This document shows, piece by piece, positions 22,887 through 36,382 of a DNA stretch of 64,000 bases. The stretch comes from Benincasa hispida (lineage: Eukaryota > Streptophyta > Magnoliopsida > Cucurbitales > Cucurbitaceae). The first letter of the stretch is position 1, and each line of letters starts with the position of its first letter. The translations under genes and the position numbers were made by a program. The stretch covers positions 62,420,388-62,484,387 of the forward strand of contig NC_052353.1 of the NCBI RefSeq assembly GCF_009727055.1, in the 5' to 3' direction. The notes beneath the pieces were generated by a model. The model had not been told where the DNA came from, ran no database searches, and was given only the letters and a program-made list of their open reading frames with translations.

Positions 22887-23262
22887 TGTTGTGAACTTGA
22901 GGGATACAATGGAAATACGGATACCAATAAATATAATATTAAAATGAATATAATATAATATAATAATAAAATAAATAAATACTAAAATAAATTAAACATA
23001 CTATTTAAATAAATAAATTAACAAAATATAAAATAAGAAAATTTTCTAAATTCTCCATTTTCTCCAATTTTCATGAACTTTGCCCAATGTGTGTGTCTTA
23101 CAAACTCCATCAAATGCCTCTAAGAGGTGGTTTACTTGAACACTAAGAATGAGTATTTACAAGATACATGACAACGAACATGAGGTGTAGAAGGAGTGAT
23201 ATTTGGCTTTTGATACTAAGAATGGATATCTATTTTACACATAATTTATAATATTTATAATA
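22887..23262 (-). repeat. 3' LTR of element C
   Basis: 376 bp, aligns with 40001-40388 over its whole length (for example CCCAATGTGTGTGTCTTACAA in both, first 20 bases CCCAATGTGTGTGTCTTACA). Divergence is clearly visible, so the insertion is old. A 30-bp stretch around 40225-40255 of the other LTR is absent here. Confidence 0.92.
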
Positions 23263-23819
23263 CTCCCCCTTAGATACCCATTGTTTATATATATGAAATA
23301 TGCATCGTCAAAACCTTACTAGGAAAAAACCCATTGGAAAGAAAAACCATAGTGAAAGAAAAAAAAGTACATTTTTCATATAATCTAATACTCTTAAAAA
23401 GAATAAAGTATATTTACCTCCCTTCATGTAAACATAACTTGAGATCTCTAAGCCGCCGCATTCCAATGTTATGCACCAATTTCTCAAAGATTGTGGTTGG
23501 TAATGATTTTGTAAATAAGTCTATCAGGTTATCCTTTGAACAAATTTATTGTATAGTGATGTCAACATTTTCTTCAAGATTATGAGTGTAAAAAAGCTTT
23601 GGTGAAATATATTTTGTTTTATCTCCTTTAATATATCTTCATTTATTTTGGGATATGCATGTTATATTGTCTTCATATAATATCGTAGGAAGATTTTTAC
23701 TAGAAGACAAACCACATGTTCCACAAATGTGTTAAGTCATTGATCTTAGCCATACACATTCTCCACTAGCCTCGTGAATTGCAAGAATTTCAGTATGATT
23801 TGAGGAAGTGTCTGTTATG

Positions 23820-24846
23820 GTCTATTTCACTAATCATTATGATATAGTAGTTTCTCCACCTGTGAACAGATAACCTATTGATGATCTAGCTTTCTGTGGA
23901 TCAGATAAATATCTAGAATCTTCATAACTAACTAGATCAAAATTTGATTTATTTGAATAAAACAAACCCATGTCGGTCGTTCCTTGGAGACAACAGAGTA
24001 TAAGCTTAATTTCATTCCAATGTCTTTTTGTTGGAGAAGAATTATCTCTTGTTAACAAATTTATTGAAAATGCAATATCTGGTCTTGTATTATTAGCAAG
24101 ATACATAAGTGCACTGATTGCATTAAGATATGGTACTTCAGGACCAAGAAGTTCTTCAGTATCATCTCAAGGTCGAAATATATATTTCGTCACATCTAAT
24201 GAACGAACTTCTATTAAAATGTTTAATGGATGTGCTCTGTCCATATAAAATCTTTTCAAAACTTTTCCTATATAAATTGACTGATGAACAAATATTCTAT
24301 CTGCTAAATTTTCAATTTGCAAGCCAAGGCAAAATTTTGTTTTTCCGAAATCTTTCATAAAAAATTCTTTCTTAAGATATTTTATTGCCTTTGAAAGCTC
24401 TCCAAGAATTCTAGTTATATTTAAATCATCAACATATACTGGTTGTGCTTTCTTTATAAGAACACATGGACATATTGGATTGTTATGATATCTTCCTTTC
24501 AACAAATATCCATTTAGGCGATTGTACCACATTCGTCCTGATTGTTTCAATTCATATAACGATTTCTATAACTTTATTGAATAAAATTTCTGGGAATTTG
24601 ATTTATATATTTCAGGTATCTTAAGTTCTTATGAGATTCTCATATAAATGTCATTATCAAGAGATCCATATAAATATGTTGTGACTACATCCTAAGATGC
24701 ATATCTAGACTTCCGTACACAGTTAGACCAGTTAAATATCTTAATGTAATTGCATCCACCATCGGAGAATATGTCTCCTCATAATCAATACCAAGTCTTT
24801 GTGAAAAATATTGTACAACTAGTCTTGCTTTATATCTTGTGGTCTC
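23820..24846 (-). pseudogene. Reverse transcriptase/RNase H remnant of element C
   Basis: Minus-strand fragments read MWYNRLNGYLLK, PVYVDDLNI (the catalytic YVDD box), KEFFMKDFGKTKFCLGLQIE, and then MYLANNTRPDIAFSINLLTR leading into RNase H. Frames are broken several times. The upstream part of the same domain resumes at 26373 on the far side of an inserted family F unit. Confidence 0.9.
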
Positions 24847-25093
24847 TATTGGGGTTGATGCCCTAAAGTCTCATGTCCTGTAGTTTGTAAATAGTTTGTA
24901 CGAACGCTTATGATGTATAATATATGATATTTACTTCATTTCTTGATTTTACTCATCTGGATGTTTTATTTGCTTTACCACAAACCAATAAACTAAAATC
25001 CCTGGTTGTCTTTATGTAACTTAAGTATGTATGTGGTGACATATAAATGGATCATGTCTTAAGTGATAACCAAAATGGTCTATAGTATATGGA

Positions 25094-25131
25094 CTGTCTC
25101 TTATACACATCTAGATGTGTATAAGAGACAG
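25094..25131. other. Nextera mate-pair junction adapter (assembly artefact)
   Basis: CTGTCTCTTATACACATCT at 25094-25112 is immediately followed by its exact reverse complement at 25113-25131. This is the Tn5 mosaic end placed head to head, which is the circularisation junction of Illumina Nextera mate-pair libraries. It is not plant DNA. The sequence on its two sides comes from places about 0.5 kb apart in the repeat family. Confidence 0.98.
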
Positions 25132-25689
25132 GTTATCGTACTCATGATTGGTTATATCCGATGGACATAGAAATATATCTGTGGTAAGAAGAGTTCAACT
25201 GTCCTTCTTTAGTGGAATGCCTGGCAGTTAACGGATGGTGGATCTCGTGGCTAAAGAGTTTAGTCAACTATTCACGCACCGTTGGAGCTTCGAGCCGTAG
25301 GTCCATAACGTCCCCTTGGTAACTTGGATACAAGTTGAAAATCAGTTTTTGGGTCAGTTTGAAATGTTCAAATTGACAAAAGGGAGTTTGATTATACATG
25401 ATATAATTGAACTGGTTAATTATATATGATATGATTGACTAAATATATGAGATACATTATTATGGAGGAAATTGAATATAAATATGATTTATATCAAGTA
25501 TAGGAGAAACCACTATAGTTGATATACGATATCAAACTATAGGTTATGAATATAATATGATTATATTTATTATTTTATTAATTGGACGGTTATGAGATAA
25601 TTGGCCGACGTTTTCTCTGAATTTGTGCATTAGTGAGAAGTTCAATTCAGTTCTAGTAACTGAAGAATAAAATAAAAATTGTTTTCATT

Positions 25690-25990
25690 TTGAAAAAGAC
25701 ACACATAGTCGCTCATGGTGTGATAAGCCTTTTATCGCTTAGTGTTTGAGAGCCTATACGATAGCGCCCGTTTACTAAACAATCGCACACCCGTGCGCCC
25801 TTTATCTAAATGATCACTTAATATTTCTAGACGATCGCTTAGCGCCTGAGCTGATCTAAACGATCGTATAGATGATCACTTAGCTTTTATTACATGATCG
25901 TGTACCTCGTTCTAAATGATCAAACACACAACTATACGATAGTCTTTCCATTCTCCTACTTGCTTGATCTTCGTACACGATAGCCTTTTC
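25690..25990 (+). repeat. Degenerate GATCGT/CGCTTAG motif array inside I1
   Basis: Roughly fifteen variants of A(C/T)GATCG(C/T)(T/A)TAG and its neighbours, spaced 15-30 bp apart, several containing the palindrome CGATCG. The same array in the opposite orientation is in I2 (29120-29300) and, weaker, in element D (33105-33280). Confidence 0.8.
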
Positions 25991-26372
25991 TCCTCACCTC
26001 TACCAATTCCATTAAAGCCCACACTTTGGATTCTCACTCCGAGAATACTGAGGGCTCCGAGTGATGGTGTCGTCCCCGTTGCTTGTTGTTCGTGCGAGGC
26101 TGTTCGTGTAGACGATTGAGGTGTTGCTGGGCGATTACTTGCTGGACTAGCAAGAGCGAGAGCAGTTCATTCACGGAGAGAGCAAGTTTTGACAAGAAAA
26201 GTCTTCAACTGGTATGCTCTCTCGGTTTCTTGTTTTTATCCTTTAAGCATACCAGTAATTTAGCATTATCAATGCATATCTGTATGTTAGAATGTATATG
26301 TGGAAATTCTGTCACAATGAATTGGAAAGATCTGCTTCCGCTCATAGGTACTCTTGTATAAGAGTTCCTTCA

Positions 26373-28664
26373 GCCTCATTATTTTCATTTATTTTTCTCA
26401 CAAATACTCATTTGTATCCCATAGGTTTGATACCTTCTGGCGTTCGGACTACTGGTTCAAAAACCCGACGTTTTGAAAATGAGTTTAATTCTGTCTCAAT
26501 TGCTTGTTTCCACTAAAGCCAATATTTTCTATATCGACATTCTTTAGAAGATTTTGGTTCAGAATCCTCATTTTTGGATATAATATTAAGAGTGATATTA
26601 TTTGCAAAAATGTTGTCAACAACTACATGAGTTCGGTTCTATCTTTTTCCTGTCATGACATAGTTTATTGAAATCTCATTATTATCTTTATGTATTCCAC
26701 CTTCGTCATTGGTCATGTCATGAATTTATTCATGGTATTTACATCCTCAACCAAGTATTATTAACTATTAATTATTTTTCTTTTTCAAGGATTTTTATCT
26801 TCGGACCACTAGTTTACCACACTTATAGCATGTTTCAGACTCATTAGTGGAAACTTGTTGTATTTGATATCAATTTTTGATAGAACATTTGCAGTTAGTA
26901 TATGTGACTTAGTTACTATTCTTTGCATCTATAAATGCATCTGGTAATTGATTTGCTATATTTTGCAAATGAATATCTTCTGAACTTCAAGTTCACATTG
27001 ATCTGTACGAGGATCTAATGAGACAATAGAGATGCGTTCCATGTAATTCATTTTTCCTACTTCTTAATTCCCCCCCTAATGTTGGAACATTTGTCTCATT
27101 AAAATGACAATCAACAAATCGTGCAGTAAATACATCACCTGTCAGGGGTTCAAGATATTTGATAATTGATGAGGAATCATATCCAATATATATTCTTGAT
27201 CTCCTTTGAGGACTCATCTTAGTGCGTTGTGGTGGAGCAATTGGAACATATACTACACATCAAAAAAATTCTCAGATGGGAAATATTTGGCTCATGATCA
27301 TAATCTAATTACAATGACGAGTACTTATGATAAGCTACTGGCCTAATACATACAAGTGATACTGCATGCAAAATAGCATGTCCCCATACAGATGTAGAGA
27401 GCTTGGCTCTCATAAGCAATGATATAGCAATTAACTGCAAACGTTTTATGAATGATTCTGCTAAACCATTTTTTATATGATATGAGCTACAGGATGTTCA
27501 ACATTTATCCCAATTGACATACAATAATTATTAAAAGTTTGAGGTGTAAATTCACCAACATTATCAAGACGAATAATCTTAATTATATAATTAGGAGATT
27601 GTGCTCTTAACTTAATTATTTGAGCAAGTAATCTTGCAAATGCAAGATTTCAATTTGATTATAAGCACATGTGTGACCATCTGCTATATTCGTCTATTAA
27701 TACCATAAAATATCCAAATGGTTCACTTGGTGGGTTAATAGATTCGCATATATCATCATGAATTCGTTCTAAAAATGCAGGTGATTCAGTCCCCACTTGA
27801 CTGGTGGTGGGCTAATAATTAATTTTCCTTAAGAGCAAGCATCACATGATAATTCATTAGATTGAAGAATCTTCTGACTCTTCAATGGATGTTCGTTTGA
27901 ATTCCCAATAATTCTTCTCATCATTATAGACCCTAAATGACCTAATCTGTCATGCCAAATTACAAAAATATCTGGATTCATGAACTTATTGTTCGTTGTT
28001 GCATATGTTTCAATTTCTCGTATATGAGTATAATATAATCTAGAAGATAAAGCAGACAACTCTTCCAGTATACGTTTTTTATATGAGACAGTAGATATGA
28101 TATAAAGATACTCCATATTATTCTTTCTATTAGCCTGTATATGATAACCATTACAACGTATATTTTTAAAACTAAGTAGATTTCCCTTTGATTGACAAGA
28201 GAACAATGCACTGTCAATTATCAATTTTGTTCCTCTGGAAAAAAAATATTTGCTTTTCCAAATCCTTCAATCAGGTTTGCAAAACCTAATATTGTATTGA
28301 CTTTTGCTTCCGGCATTGTCAGTTGGGAAAAATATTTTTTACTTGTAAGTATTGTATGTGTAATTGCACTGCCTGCCAAACATAGATCTTCCTTACTCAT
28401 TTTTTAGTCACCAAACATATGGAAATGATCCAGGTTTCTACATTAAAAGAAAATAATTACAAATAAGAAAAATAACATTTGGAATATACAAAGGTTAACA
28501 TTTACTAAGAGGAAATAAAAACATAGAGATTAAAAAAACAACATTAAATCTAGATATTTTCAAAGTCAAAGAAAACACTTGATGTTCTATCAATTCTGCC
28601 ATTTTTCTCTTCAAGAGACTTAAAGAAGTCCGCCACATCCAAATTTGTCATATGGGATGGGTCA
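26373..28664 (-). pseudogene. Integrase, pre-integrase and gag-end remnants of element C
   Basis: From right to left on the minus strand: a pre-integrase zinc region (WHDRLGHLGSIMMRRII..CDAC near 27840-27955), integrase core pieces, the integrase C-terminal part (SRIYIGYDSSSIIKYLEPLTGD near 27060-27200) and the start of reverse transcriptase near 26380-26520 (reverse complement of GTATCCCATAGGTTTGATAC). Many frame breaks. At 28665 the sequence is cut by a family F element. Confidence 0.88.
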
Positions 28665-28673
28665 TGTTAGGAA

Positions 28674-30662
28674 TGAAGGAACTCTTATACAAGAGTACCT
28701 CTGAGCGGAAGCAGACTTTCCAAAGACATTGTAACAGAATTGCCACATTTACATTCAAACATACAGATATACATCATACTGTAAATTATCGGCACGTTTT
28801 AAGAACAATAAACAAGAGAATAAGAAAACTTACCAGTTGAAGAACCTTTCTCCACAGCAAAGCTCGTTCTCTCCAAGCGAACAGGCTCCTCTCGCTCTCG
28901 CTAGAACGTCAAGCTAATAATTCACCAACACTCGGTCATCTACCATGAACGACCTCCACACGTACAGAAGGAATATGGGGACGACACCACCATTTGGAAC
29001 CCTCGATATTCTCAGTGTGAGAATCCAAAGAGTGGGCTCTATTGGAATTTGGTAGAGGGAAGGAGGATAGAAGATCGTATACAATGATAAAGTAAGTGGG
29101 AGAAGGGCGAGTCTGTCGTATAGACAAATACTTGATCGTTTAAGTGAAGTACACGATCGTGTAAGTAAAAGGTAGCGATCGTCTATACGATCGTTTATTA
29201 AATGCTCAGCACTAGACGATCGTTTAGTAAAATGAAGGCGATCGTTTAGAAGATGCGCGTGCGTGTAAACAATCGTGTAGTAAATTCGAGCTATTGTATA
29301 GTCTCTCAATTTACTAAGCAATAGGCTGCACACACTTTACTTGAGCAAACTTTGTGATCTTTGCAAAATGAAAACGATTTTTATTTTATTCTTCAGTTAC
29401 AAAACCGAATCACACTTCCCACTAATGCACGGTTACGGAGAAAACGACGGTTAATTATCCTATAATTGTCAAATTAAAATAATAAATATAATCATATTAT
29501 ATTCATTAACCTATTGTTTAATATCACATTTAAACAATAGTATTTCCTCCTCAACTAGATATAAATCATATTTATATCCATTTTTCTCCAATTAATGTAT
29601 CTCATATATAATTAACCAGTTCAATATCATATATAATCGAACTCCCTCTTGTCAATTTGAACATTTCAAACTGATCCAAAAACTGATTCTCAATTTGAAT
29701 CCATTGAGCTACCAAGGGGACCTTATGAACCTATGGCTCAAAGCTCCAACGATACGTGAATAGCTGACTAAACTCTTTAGCCAAGAGATCCACATCCGTT
29801 AATTACCAGGCATTCCACTAAAGATCGATAGTTAAACTTTTCTTACCACAGATATACTTTTGTGTCCATCGGATATAACCAATCAACAGTACGATAACCC
29901 TTCACAGATGTTTGTAAGTACAACTAGGCCAATTTATTGTTTTTCCCCTGTAGTTACATCTAACTCTTTAAGTACCACTAATTCCTCTAATGAACAATAC
30001 AACATAGTCCTACTATGTGTGGACACCTCTCGGGCCATGAGAAGATGTTTGGCACCACATCTTCAAGCCTCGGGATCATCCTTTAATGGAGCAATCTATC
30101 TACTTACGTCTACTTCAAGGAAGGAGTGAATTCCATCTTATGTAGCTGAGTTCCCAGCTCCCAAATCAGACGAATCCTCAAAGTGGTAGGTTTGAGTCGG
30201 CGACCTATCCACTTGCACCCATTCAAATCAAAGTATCAAATGAGATATTAACACTTCGTGGTCAGGACTTATACAAACTCTTTGTAAAAGACGCTCCTGC
30301 TCGCACGTCCCCACATGAATGATCAGGATCAGACCATCTGTAGCAAGTCACAACACTTATAACTATTCCATAAAGCGGGCCACATCTGTAGCGTTACCAG
30401 GATAAGATTTCTTTTCTATATCCATATACTACAGACCATTTTGGTTATCACTTGATCCACTTGTATGTCACCACATACATGCTTAAGTTACATAATGACA
30501 ACCAGGGGTTTTAGTTTATTGGTTTGTGGTAAAGCAAATAAAACATCCAATGTTCAAAGACAAGTAGTGAAGAAAATATCATATATTATACATCATAAGA
30601 GTTCGTACAAAACTGTGTTTACAAACTACAGGACACGAGAGTTTAGGGCATCATCCCCAACA
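28674..30662 (-). mobile_element. Family F unit I2, complete solo-LTR-like copy
   Basis: 1989 bp, minus strand, TGTTGGGGATGATGCCC at its 5' end and CTCTTGTATAAGAGTTCCTTCA at its 3' end (last 20: CTTGTATAAGAGTTCCTTCA). Perfect target-site duplication AGGAA (28669-28673 and 30663-30667). It entered the first ten bases of another family member. It is the best full-length reference copy in the window. No coding capacity. Confidence 0.95.
29120..29300 (-). repeat. CGATCG motif array inside I2
   Basis: TTGATCGTTTAAG, ACGATCGTGTAAG, GCGATCGTCTA, ACGATCGTTTATTA, ACGATCGTTTAGTA, GCGATCGTTTAGA and CAATCGTGTAG follow each other at 15-30 bp spacing. The palindromic hexamer CGATCG occurs five times in under 120 bp. 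Confidence 0.85.
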
Positions 30663-33636
30663 AGGAATGTTCTAAAACTAGCAGTTCGTATTGTTTAAAC
30701 ATATTCTATTTTGCAATAAAAGTATTGTTGATACTTCATTCAATAAAAGTATTATTGAAATTGCATACTGTTATAAAATCCAATAAACAAATTGTTGGCT
30801 ATAGTATAAATACTTTAACTTTATGTATAGAAATAAAAGAGGATAAAGTTTTAGTATATAGCCAAAAAGGTCTATAAGTATATAGATGAGATTGGGTACC
30901 TCATCTTGGGGACACTGTGGATGTAGCCCACTTTGTATATTAATGCAAACAATGTGATCCCGAAATCGTTCATGTGGAGACATACGAGTGGAGGCATTCT
31001 ATGTAAAAAAACGTTTGCATAAGACCAGACCATGAAATAGTCACTTTTTTTATAACAATTGTTTACTGTTAAAACTAATCATTTCAAATTGATGACCTAA
31101 GGTAACTTGATCTTAATCCTGAGCTAACTATGAACTCTTGCTTATTTGGAATTATCCTTTGATCTGCATAGGTTAGAGTGGTTCAACATTACCGCTCAAC
31201 AAGCTCCCATTTGGGGATAAAATTAGATAGATAGTTGGGGACATGGTCTTGCAAGATGGAATTCACTTCTACCCATTTTAGGGTTTGCAGATAGGTTGTT
31301 CCTTTAAGAACTGAAACTGGTCTTGAACAAAGGGGTCTCGTCCTCTCATGACAAAGAGGGATATGGTTTATTAGTTAGACTATAAACCAATGTTCAATAG
31401 AGGATCAGTGGAGACTTAAGGAACAAGATGTATTTACAAGGGTAAAACGGTAATTTTGACCTAGCTGTAAATGCGAATGACCTGTGAATGATTGACTTAT
31501 TGATTATGGTTAAATCAAGTGGGCAGAAATATATTTACAGTGAGGAGAGTGCAACTAGTGAGCTGTAGTGGTATGTCTCGGTAGTTAACGTATATTGATT
31601 AATTTGGTTTAAAGAGTTTAACCAATTAATATCAAATCATTGGAGCTCATGATCTGTAGGTCCATAAGGTCTCTCTACTAGCTCGTAAAAGATTAAACCT
31701 TAGTTTAAAATATTGAGTGAATTTGACATATTCAAATTCAATTTAGGGTTTGGATTTGAAATGTTCAAATTCAATTTTAGGGTTTGGATAATTATATTTG
31801 ATATAGTTAACATTTAAATTTATTGAAATTAAACATATTTGGAGAGTTTTATATATTTAAATAATGATTTAAATATTAATTACACGAATAGGATTCATAT
31901 TTGAATTAGGTGTTTTTATTATAATTGATATTAAATTATTTTTTATTAATTAAAATTTGTTTAATTACCTAAATGAAATCATTTTCAAATTAAGAAATTC
32001 AATTTTAGAAATTGAAATTTTGTTTAATTTAACTAAGTTGAAAAGTAAATTAAATTAAATCTAGAAAATGGTTTAATTAGTGGATTTATCCCAAAATTGA
32101 GTTTGAGTAGACTTTTCCAATCTTTTAACACCAATCCCATTTAGTTAATGCTATTTGAAGTGTCAAATGACTGATTAATGGGAATTTGCATGTTTAATTT
32201 GAATATATACATCTGATTTTATGACAATAAGAATTTTAAAGAAAATTCTGTAGAAAACTATTTTGCTCTAAAACCCTCCCCAATCCACCTCAATTTTCCT
32301 TTCAATTTAGAGTCCCACCACTCAATCCAAGGTTGAGAATAGTCGAGAAGATACTCTTGGTGGTCTACTGAAGAAATTGAAAGTCAAGTTCGTGGAGATT
32401 GCAAGCATCAAGTGAATTTCTACAAAGGTTGTATAACTAAAACTCTCATTTTTTTTTTTTTAAAAAAACTTTGTTTTTAGCATGCTTGTTACTTAAATTA
32501 ATGTAATTAGAGTGCTTAATGATTATGTTAGCTTCTGTATTTTGCATGTTTACTTTATCAAGTCAAATATGTCATTATCCTGGTATGCAAAATTTGCTTC
32601 CACGTTTTTCTCTTTTTCTTTCAGGGATGCTTGATAGAGATCAACTAAGTGTTTTGACGTATGACAGGTACGTGACCAATGCCTAGTCATTCTTGATCAG
32701 AAGCATTTATTTTCAACACTTTTTGTGAAGGATCTCTATTCATAGAGAACCAATGATCGGAAGCATATTGTTCCAAATCCTATTGTGAAAGAACATCAAC
32801 ATTTACAATCTAACACAGAACAGTTATGCATCAAGTCTAAATTACAGCATGCTTCAAGAATAAAATACAAAGTATCGAGTAAACATACCTTTGAAGAACT
32901 ATTCTTCTAGTATTCCCTTGATCAACACCAGCAACAACACGAACGCAGCACGCCTCTGGAAAATCCTCGATCACAATCAAGTTAAACTTGGTACTCGACC
33001 CTCAAATGCAAACTCGATACAACCAAGAGGCTACCTTGGTATTCAAGGTATGAGAATCCAGGAGGTGTGGGCTCTGTATGGATTAGGTAGAGGGAAAAAG
33101 GAACTGGACGATCGTGTAGACGATCGAGTAAATGGGAGAAGACAAAAGTTTATCATTTAGACTTAGGTACTCGATCGTTTAACAACGAGTAGCTATTGTA
33201 TAGGAAAACTCGATGCTAGATCGTTTACTCTCTCAACACTATCGTGTAGCTTTTTCTTGACTATCATGTAGCTTTTTTTTGCTATGCGTTCCATTATGAA
33301 AAAATGAAAACGATTTTCATTTTATCCATCAGTTATCAAACACTGATTATAACTTCCCAATAATTCGGTTATTAGGAGAAAAAATCGAAAAATCGAAAAA
33401 TCAATTATCTTATAATTGATTTAATTATAAATAAATATAATAACTAATTTATCATATTATATTTATAACCTATAGTTTTAATATCATATTATATGTAATA
33501 ATATGAAACCATAGTTTTTTTTCTCCTTTTTGGCATTTAGTATAAATCATATTTATATTAATTTCTCCAATTAATGTATCTAATACATCAAATCAATTAT
33601 ATCATATATAATTGAATCAATTTAATTATATCATAT

Positions 33637-35770
33637 TGTTAGGATGGTACTAGCATGCAGCAGAAGCGACGAGGATCGATAAGCACTCTAATTGATTAAT
33701 TTTGGTAGAAATGAAAACATGCTCACAGAATTAATGGGTTTTAAGACATACCTTTGAAGAACCTTTGAAATCTCAATTTTCAGCTACAAATTCCTCCAAA
33801 TCTTTGTGTAGACCACCACAAAGATCTTCTCTACTATTCTCTTGGTGCTCTAGATTGAGTTGTGTGAATCAAAATAAGCTGGAATCAAAGGAACTTGAAG
33901 AATATCTCATTGTAACGACCAATGAAAGAACACCTTTTTCTACCCGAATTTTTAGCTAAAATTCTATTGGTTGCAATCACTCCAAAATCACTTCAGTCTC
34001 TTCAATATATTGCAGACATATCATGTGAGAAGATTTGCTGCATGGGATGCAATTCATGCTTGGAGTAAATGAAGCTTCAAGATGGTGGGTTCTTTTATGA
34101 GCTAGTGGAAGATGAAGTTGGAAAAAACCATTTTTTTCATTTTGTGTATTTCTATCTCCAAAATCCAAAATTGATTTTAAAATCATATTTTATTTCTAAA
34201 ATAAAAATTTATTAATTTTACAAATTAATTTCATAATTTAATTTCTAATAAAAATAAAATAAATAATATTGTAAGACAATTTAAATAATTCTAATTAATT
34301 TAATATCTAATATTAAATTAATTTTACACAAATCCATCTTCATATATATAAATCATATTTAAATATATATTCTTCAATTACGTTTGATTCTAATTTGAAC
34401 GTTTCAAATTAACTTATCACGCTACTCTAGAGCTAATCTATTTTCAAGCTAGTAGAGGGACCTCATGGACCTACAGATCATAGGCTCCAGCGATCTGAGA
34501 TTAATCGGGTAAACTCATTAGACCGATCTAACCCCCATTCGTTAACTAATAGGTCACTCCACTAAAGCCCATAGTTGAACTTCTCTCACCGTAGATATAT
34601 TATGCCCACTCAATATAACCATGATTCGTAAGTCAACTCTTCACAGGTTGTTCATAATAACGGCTGGGTCAAATGTCTGTTTTACCCTCAAAATTACCTC
34701 TTGTTTGTTAAATCCCCACTGATCCCCTAATGAACAATTGTTTTGTGATCCAATCAACAAAACCAAGTCCCTCTCGAGCCAGTGAGAGGGCGGGGACCCT
34801 TGTTCAAGACCCAGAATCAACACTTAAGGGAACAACCTCTCTACTATCCCTAAAAGTGGATAGGAGTGAATTTCGTCTTGCACCATATGTCCTTAGCTAT
34901 ATATCCAGTCTTACCCCTGAAATGGGAGCTTATTGAGCTGACGCTGTTGAGCCAACCCTCATCTATGCAAATCTAAGGATAATTCCAAATAAACAGGAAT
35001 TCATAGTTAGCTCAGGATTAAAGTCAAGTTACCTAGGTCATCACTTTGAAATAGCTCGTCTTTGTTAGCAAAGTGACAGAAGTTTGGAGGTACAAACTCG
35101 ACCGTACCCTGCCGTAGGAGAAAAAAGGTCCTCGCTCAAGACTTCGACCTGGGGTTGGCTTGAGAAGGAGAGTCTCGCCGGGGACCTTCTCTTTTTTGGG
35201 ATCGTCAGGATGGATAGCTGGTCATGGTAACCAAGTGAGCCTTCGCTTTTTGGATCGTCTTCTGCCCAATGGTTGTCTTTTTGGTTGAAATGGGATGGTG
35301 TGCAAATTGGATTCATGTAACAAGAGAAAGGTTTCCCATTCCTAGTCAGTCTTAAACAGTAAACATCGTTATAAAGTAAGAGTGATTGATTCCATGGTCC
35401 GATCTTGTACAAACTTTTTGTACAAGGACACCCCCACTCCTCATGTCCCAATATGAACAAATTAGGATCACTTCGTTTGTATTACTTTACAACTCTTTGT
35501 AACAACTACAGAGTAGGCTGCATCCAATAGTGTTACCAGAATAAGGCACTCAACCTTATTCATTTACTATAGATCATTTTGACTATTTACTTAAATCTGA
35601 TCCACCTTTATGTCTTTATATAAACTTCAAGTACTCATCTAATAGTCAAGGGACTTTCAGGTTTATTGGATTTCTATTAAGCAAAATATCTATTCAATAA
35701 CACTTTATTGAACTTTCAGAATAAGTTTCATTGTTTACATACCACGAGTTTTAAGATATAAAACCCAACA
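33637..35770 (-). mobile_element. Family F' solo-LTR-like unit nested in D
   Basis: 2134 bp, minus strand (TGTTGGGTTTTATATC at its 5' end, ACCATCCTAACA at its 3' end). Perfect target-site duplication CATAT (33632-33636, 35771-35775). It differs enough from I2 to be a separate subfamily, shared with 28665-32666 and the copy at the window end. Confidence 0.95.
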
Positions 35771-36382
35771 CATATATAATCAAATTCCCCTTTGTTAATT
35801 TGAACACTTCAAACTAACCCAAAAACTGATTCTCAACATGAATCCATTGAGCTACCAAGAGGACCTTATGCACCTGTAGCTTGAAGCTCCAACTTACGTG
35901 AATAACTGACTAAACTCTTTAATCACGATATCCACCATATGTTAACTATCAGGCATTCCACTAAACACCGACAACTGCACTCTTTGCACTACAAATATAT
36001 TTCTATGTCCATCGAATATAACCAATAACCAGTATGATGACCCTTCACAAATCGCTTGTAAGTACAATTGGGCTAATTTACCATTTTGTCCCTATAGTTA
36101 CATCTAACTCCTTAAGTACCATTGATTCCTTTAATGGACAATACGTCATAGTCCCACTATGAGTACCCTTCTTGGGCCAAGATAAGGTGTGGTGCCACAT
36201 TATTCAAGCCCCAAAATCAGCCCTTAAGGGAGCAATTTATCTACGTGCTTTAGGGAAGGAGTGAATTTCGTCTTGTGTAGTTGAGTTCCAAACTCCCCAA
36301 TCAGACGAATCCCCAAAGTGGTAGGTTTGAGTCGATGATCTGGCCACTCACATCTATGCAAATCAAAGGATTGCCCTCATTG

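Larger units (their letters stand above)
24847..26372 (+). mobile_element. Family F unit I1 inserted in the RT of element C
   Basis: Begins TATTGGGGTTGATGCCC (TG eroded to TA) and ends GAGTTCCTTCA. Target-site duplication GTCTC (24842-24846) against GCCTC (26373-26377). It aligns with the reverse complement of 28674-30662 except that about 520 bp are missing, exactly where a sequencing adapter sits (25094-25131). Probably a solo LTR. Confidence 0.9.
28665..32666 (+). mobile_element. Family F' unit in element C, itself interrupted by I2
   Basis: Starts TGTTAGGAA at 28665-28673, is broken by I2, and continues from 30668 (TGTTCTAAAACT) through recognisable family sequence (GTGGAGACATACGAGTGGAGG, first 20 bases only: GTGGAGACATACGAGTGGAG) to about 32666 (..GTATGACA). 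Without I2 it is about 2.0 kb, the usual unit size. The flanks GGTCA (left) and GGTAC (right) are only a partial match, so the right end is approximate. Confidence 0.7.

Noticed and set aside
25094..25131. Perfect 38-bp palindrome read as a terminator, cruciform or recombination site
   Set aside because: It is exactly the head-to-head Tn5 mosaic end of a mate-pair library and coincides with missing repeat sequence, so a technical origin is far more likely.
28914..29333. 139-codon minus-strand frame in I2
   Set aside because: Spans the motif array and LTR sequence and is not preserved in I1 or D.
32891..33160. Reading frame with DDRVDDRV repeats
   Set aside because: It is the translation of the CGATCG motif array in a family F LTR, not a protein-coding gene.
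34641..35460. Several 60-130-codon frames in the nested F' unit
   Set aside because: They lie in LTR sequence on both strands and are not kept open in the matching parts of other copies.
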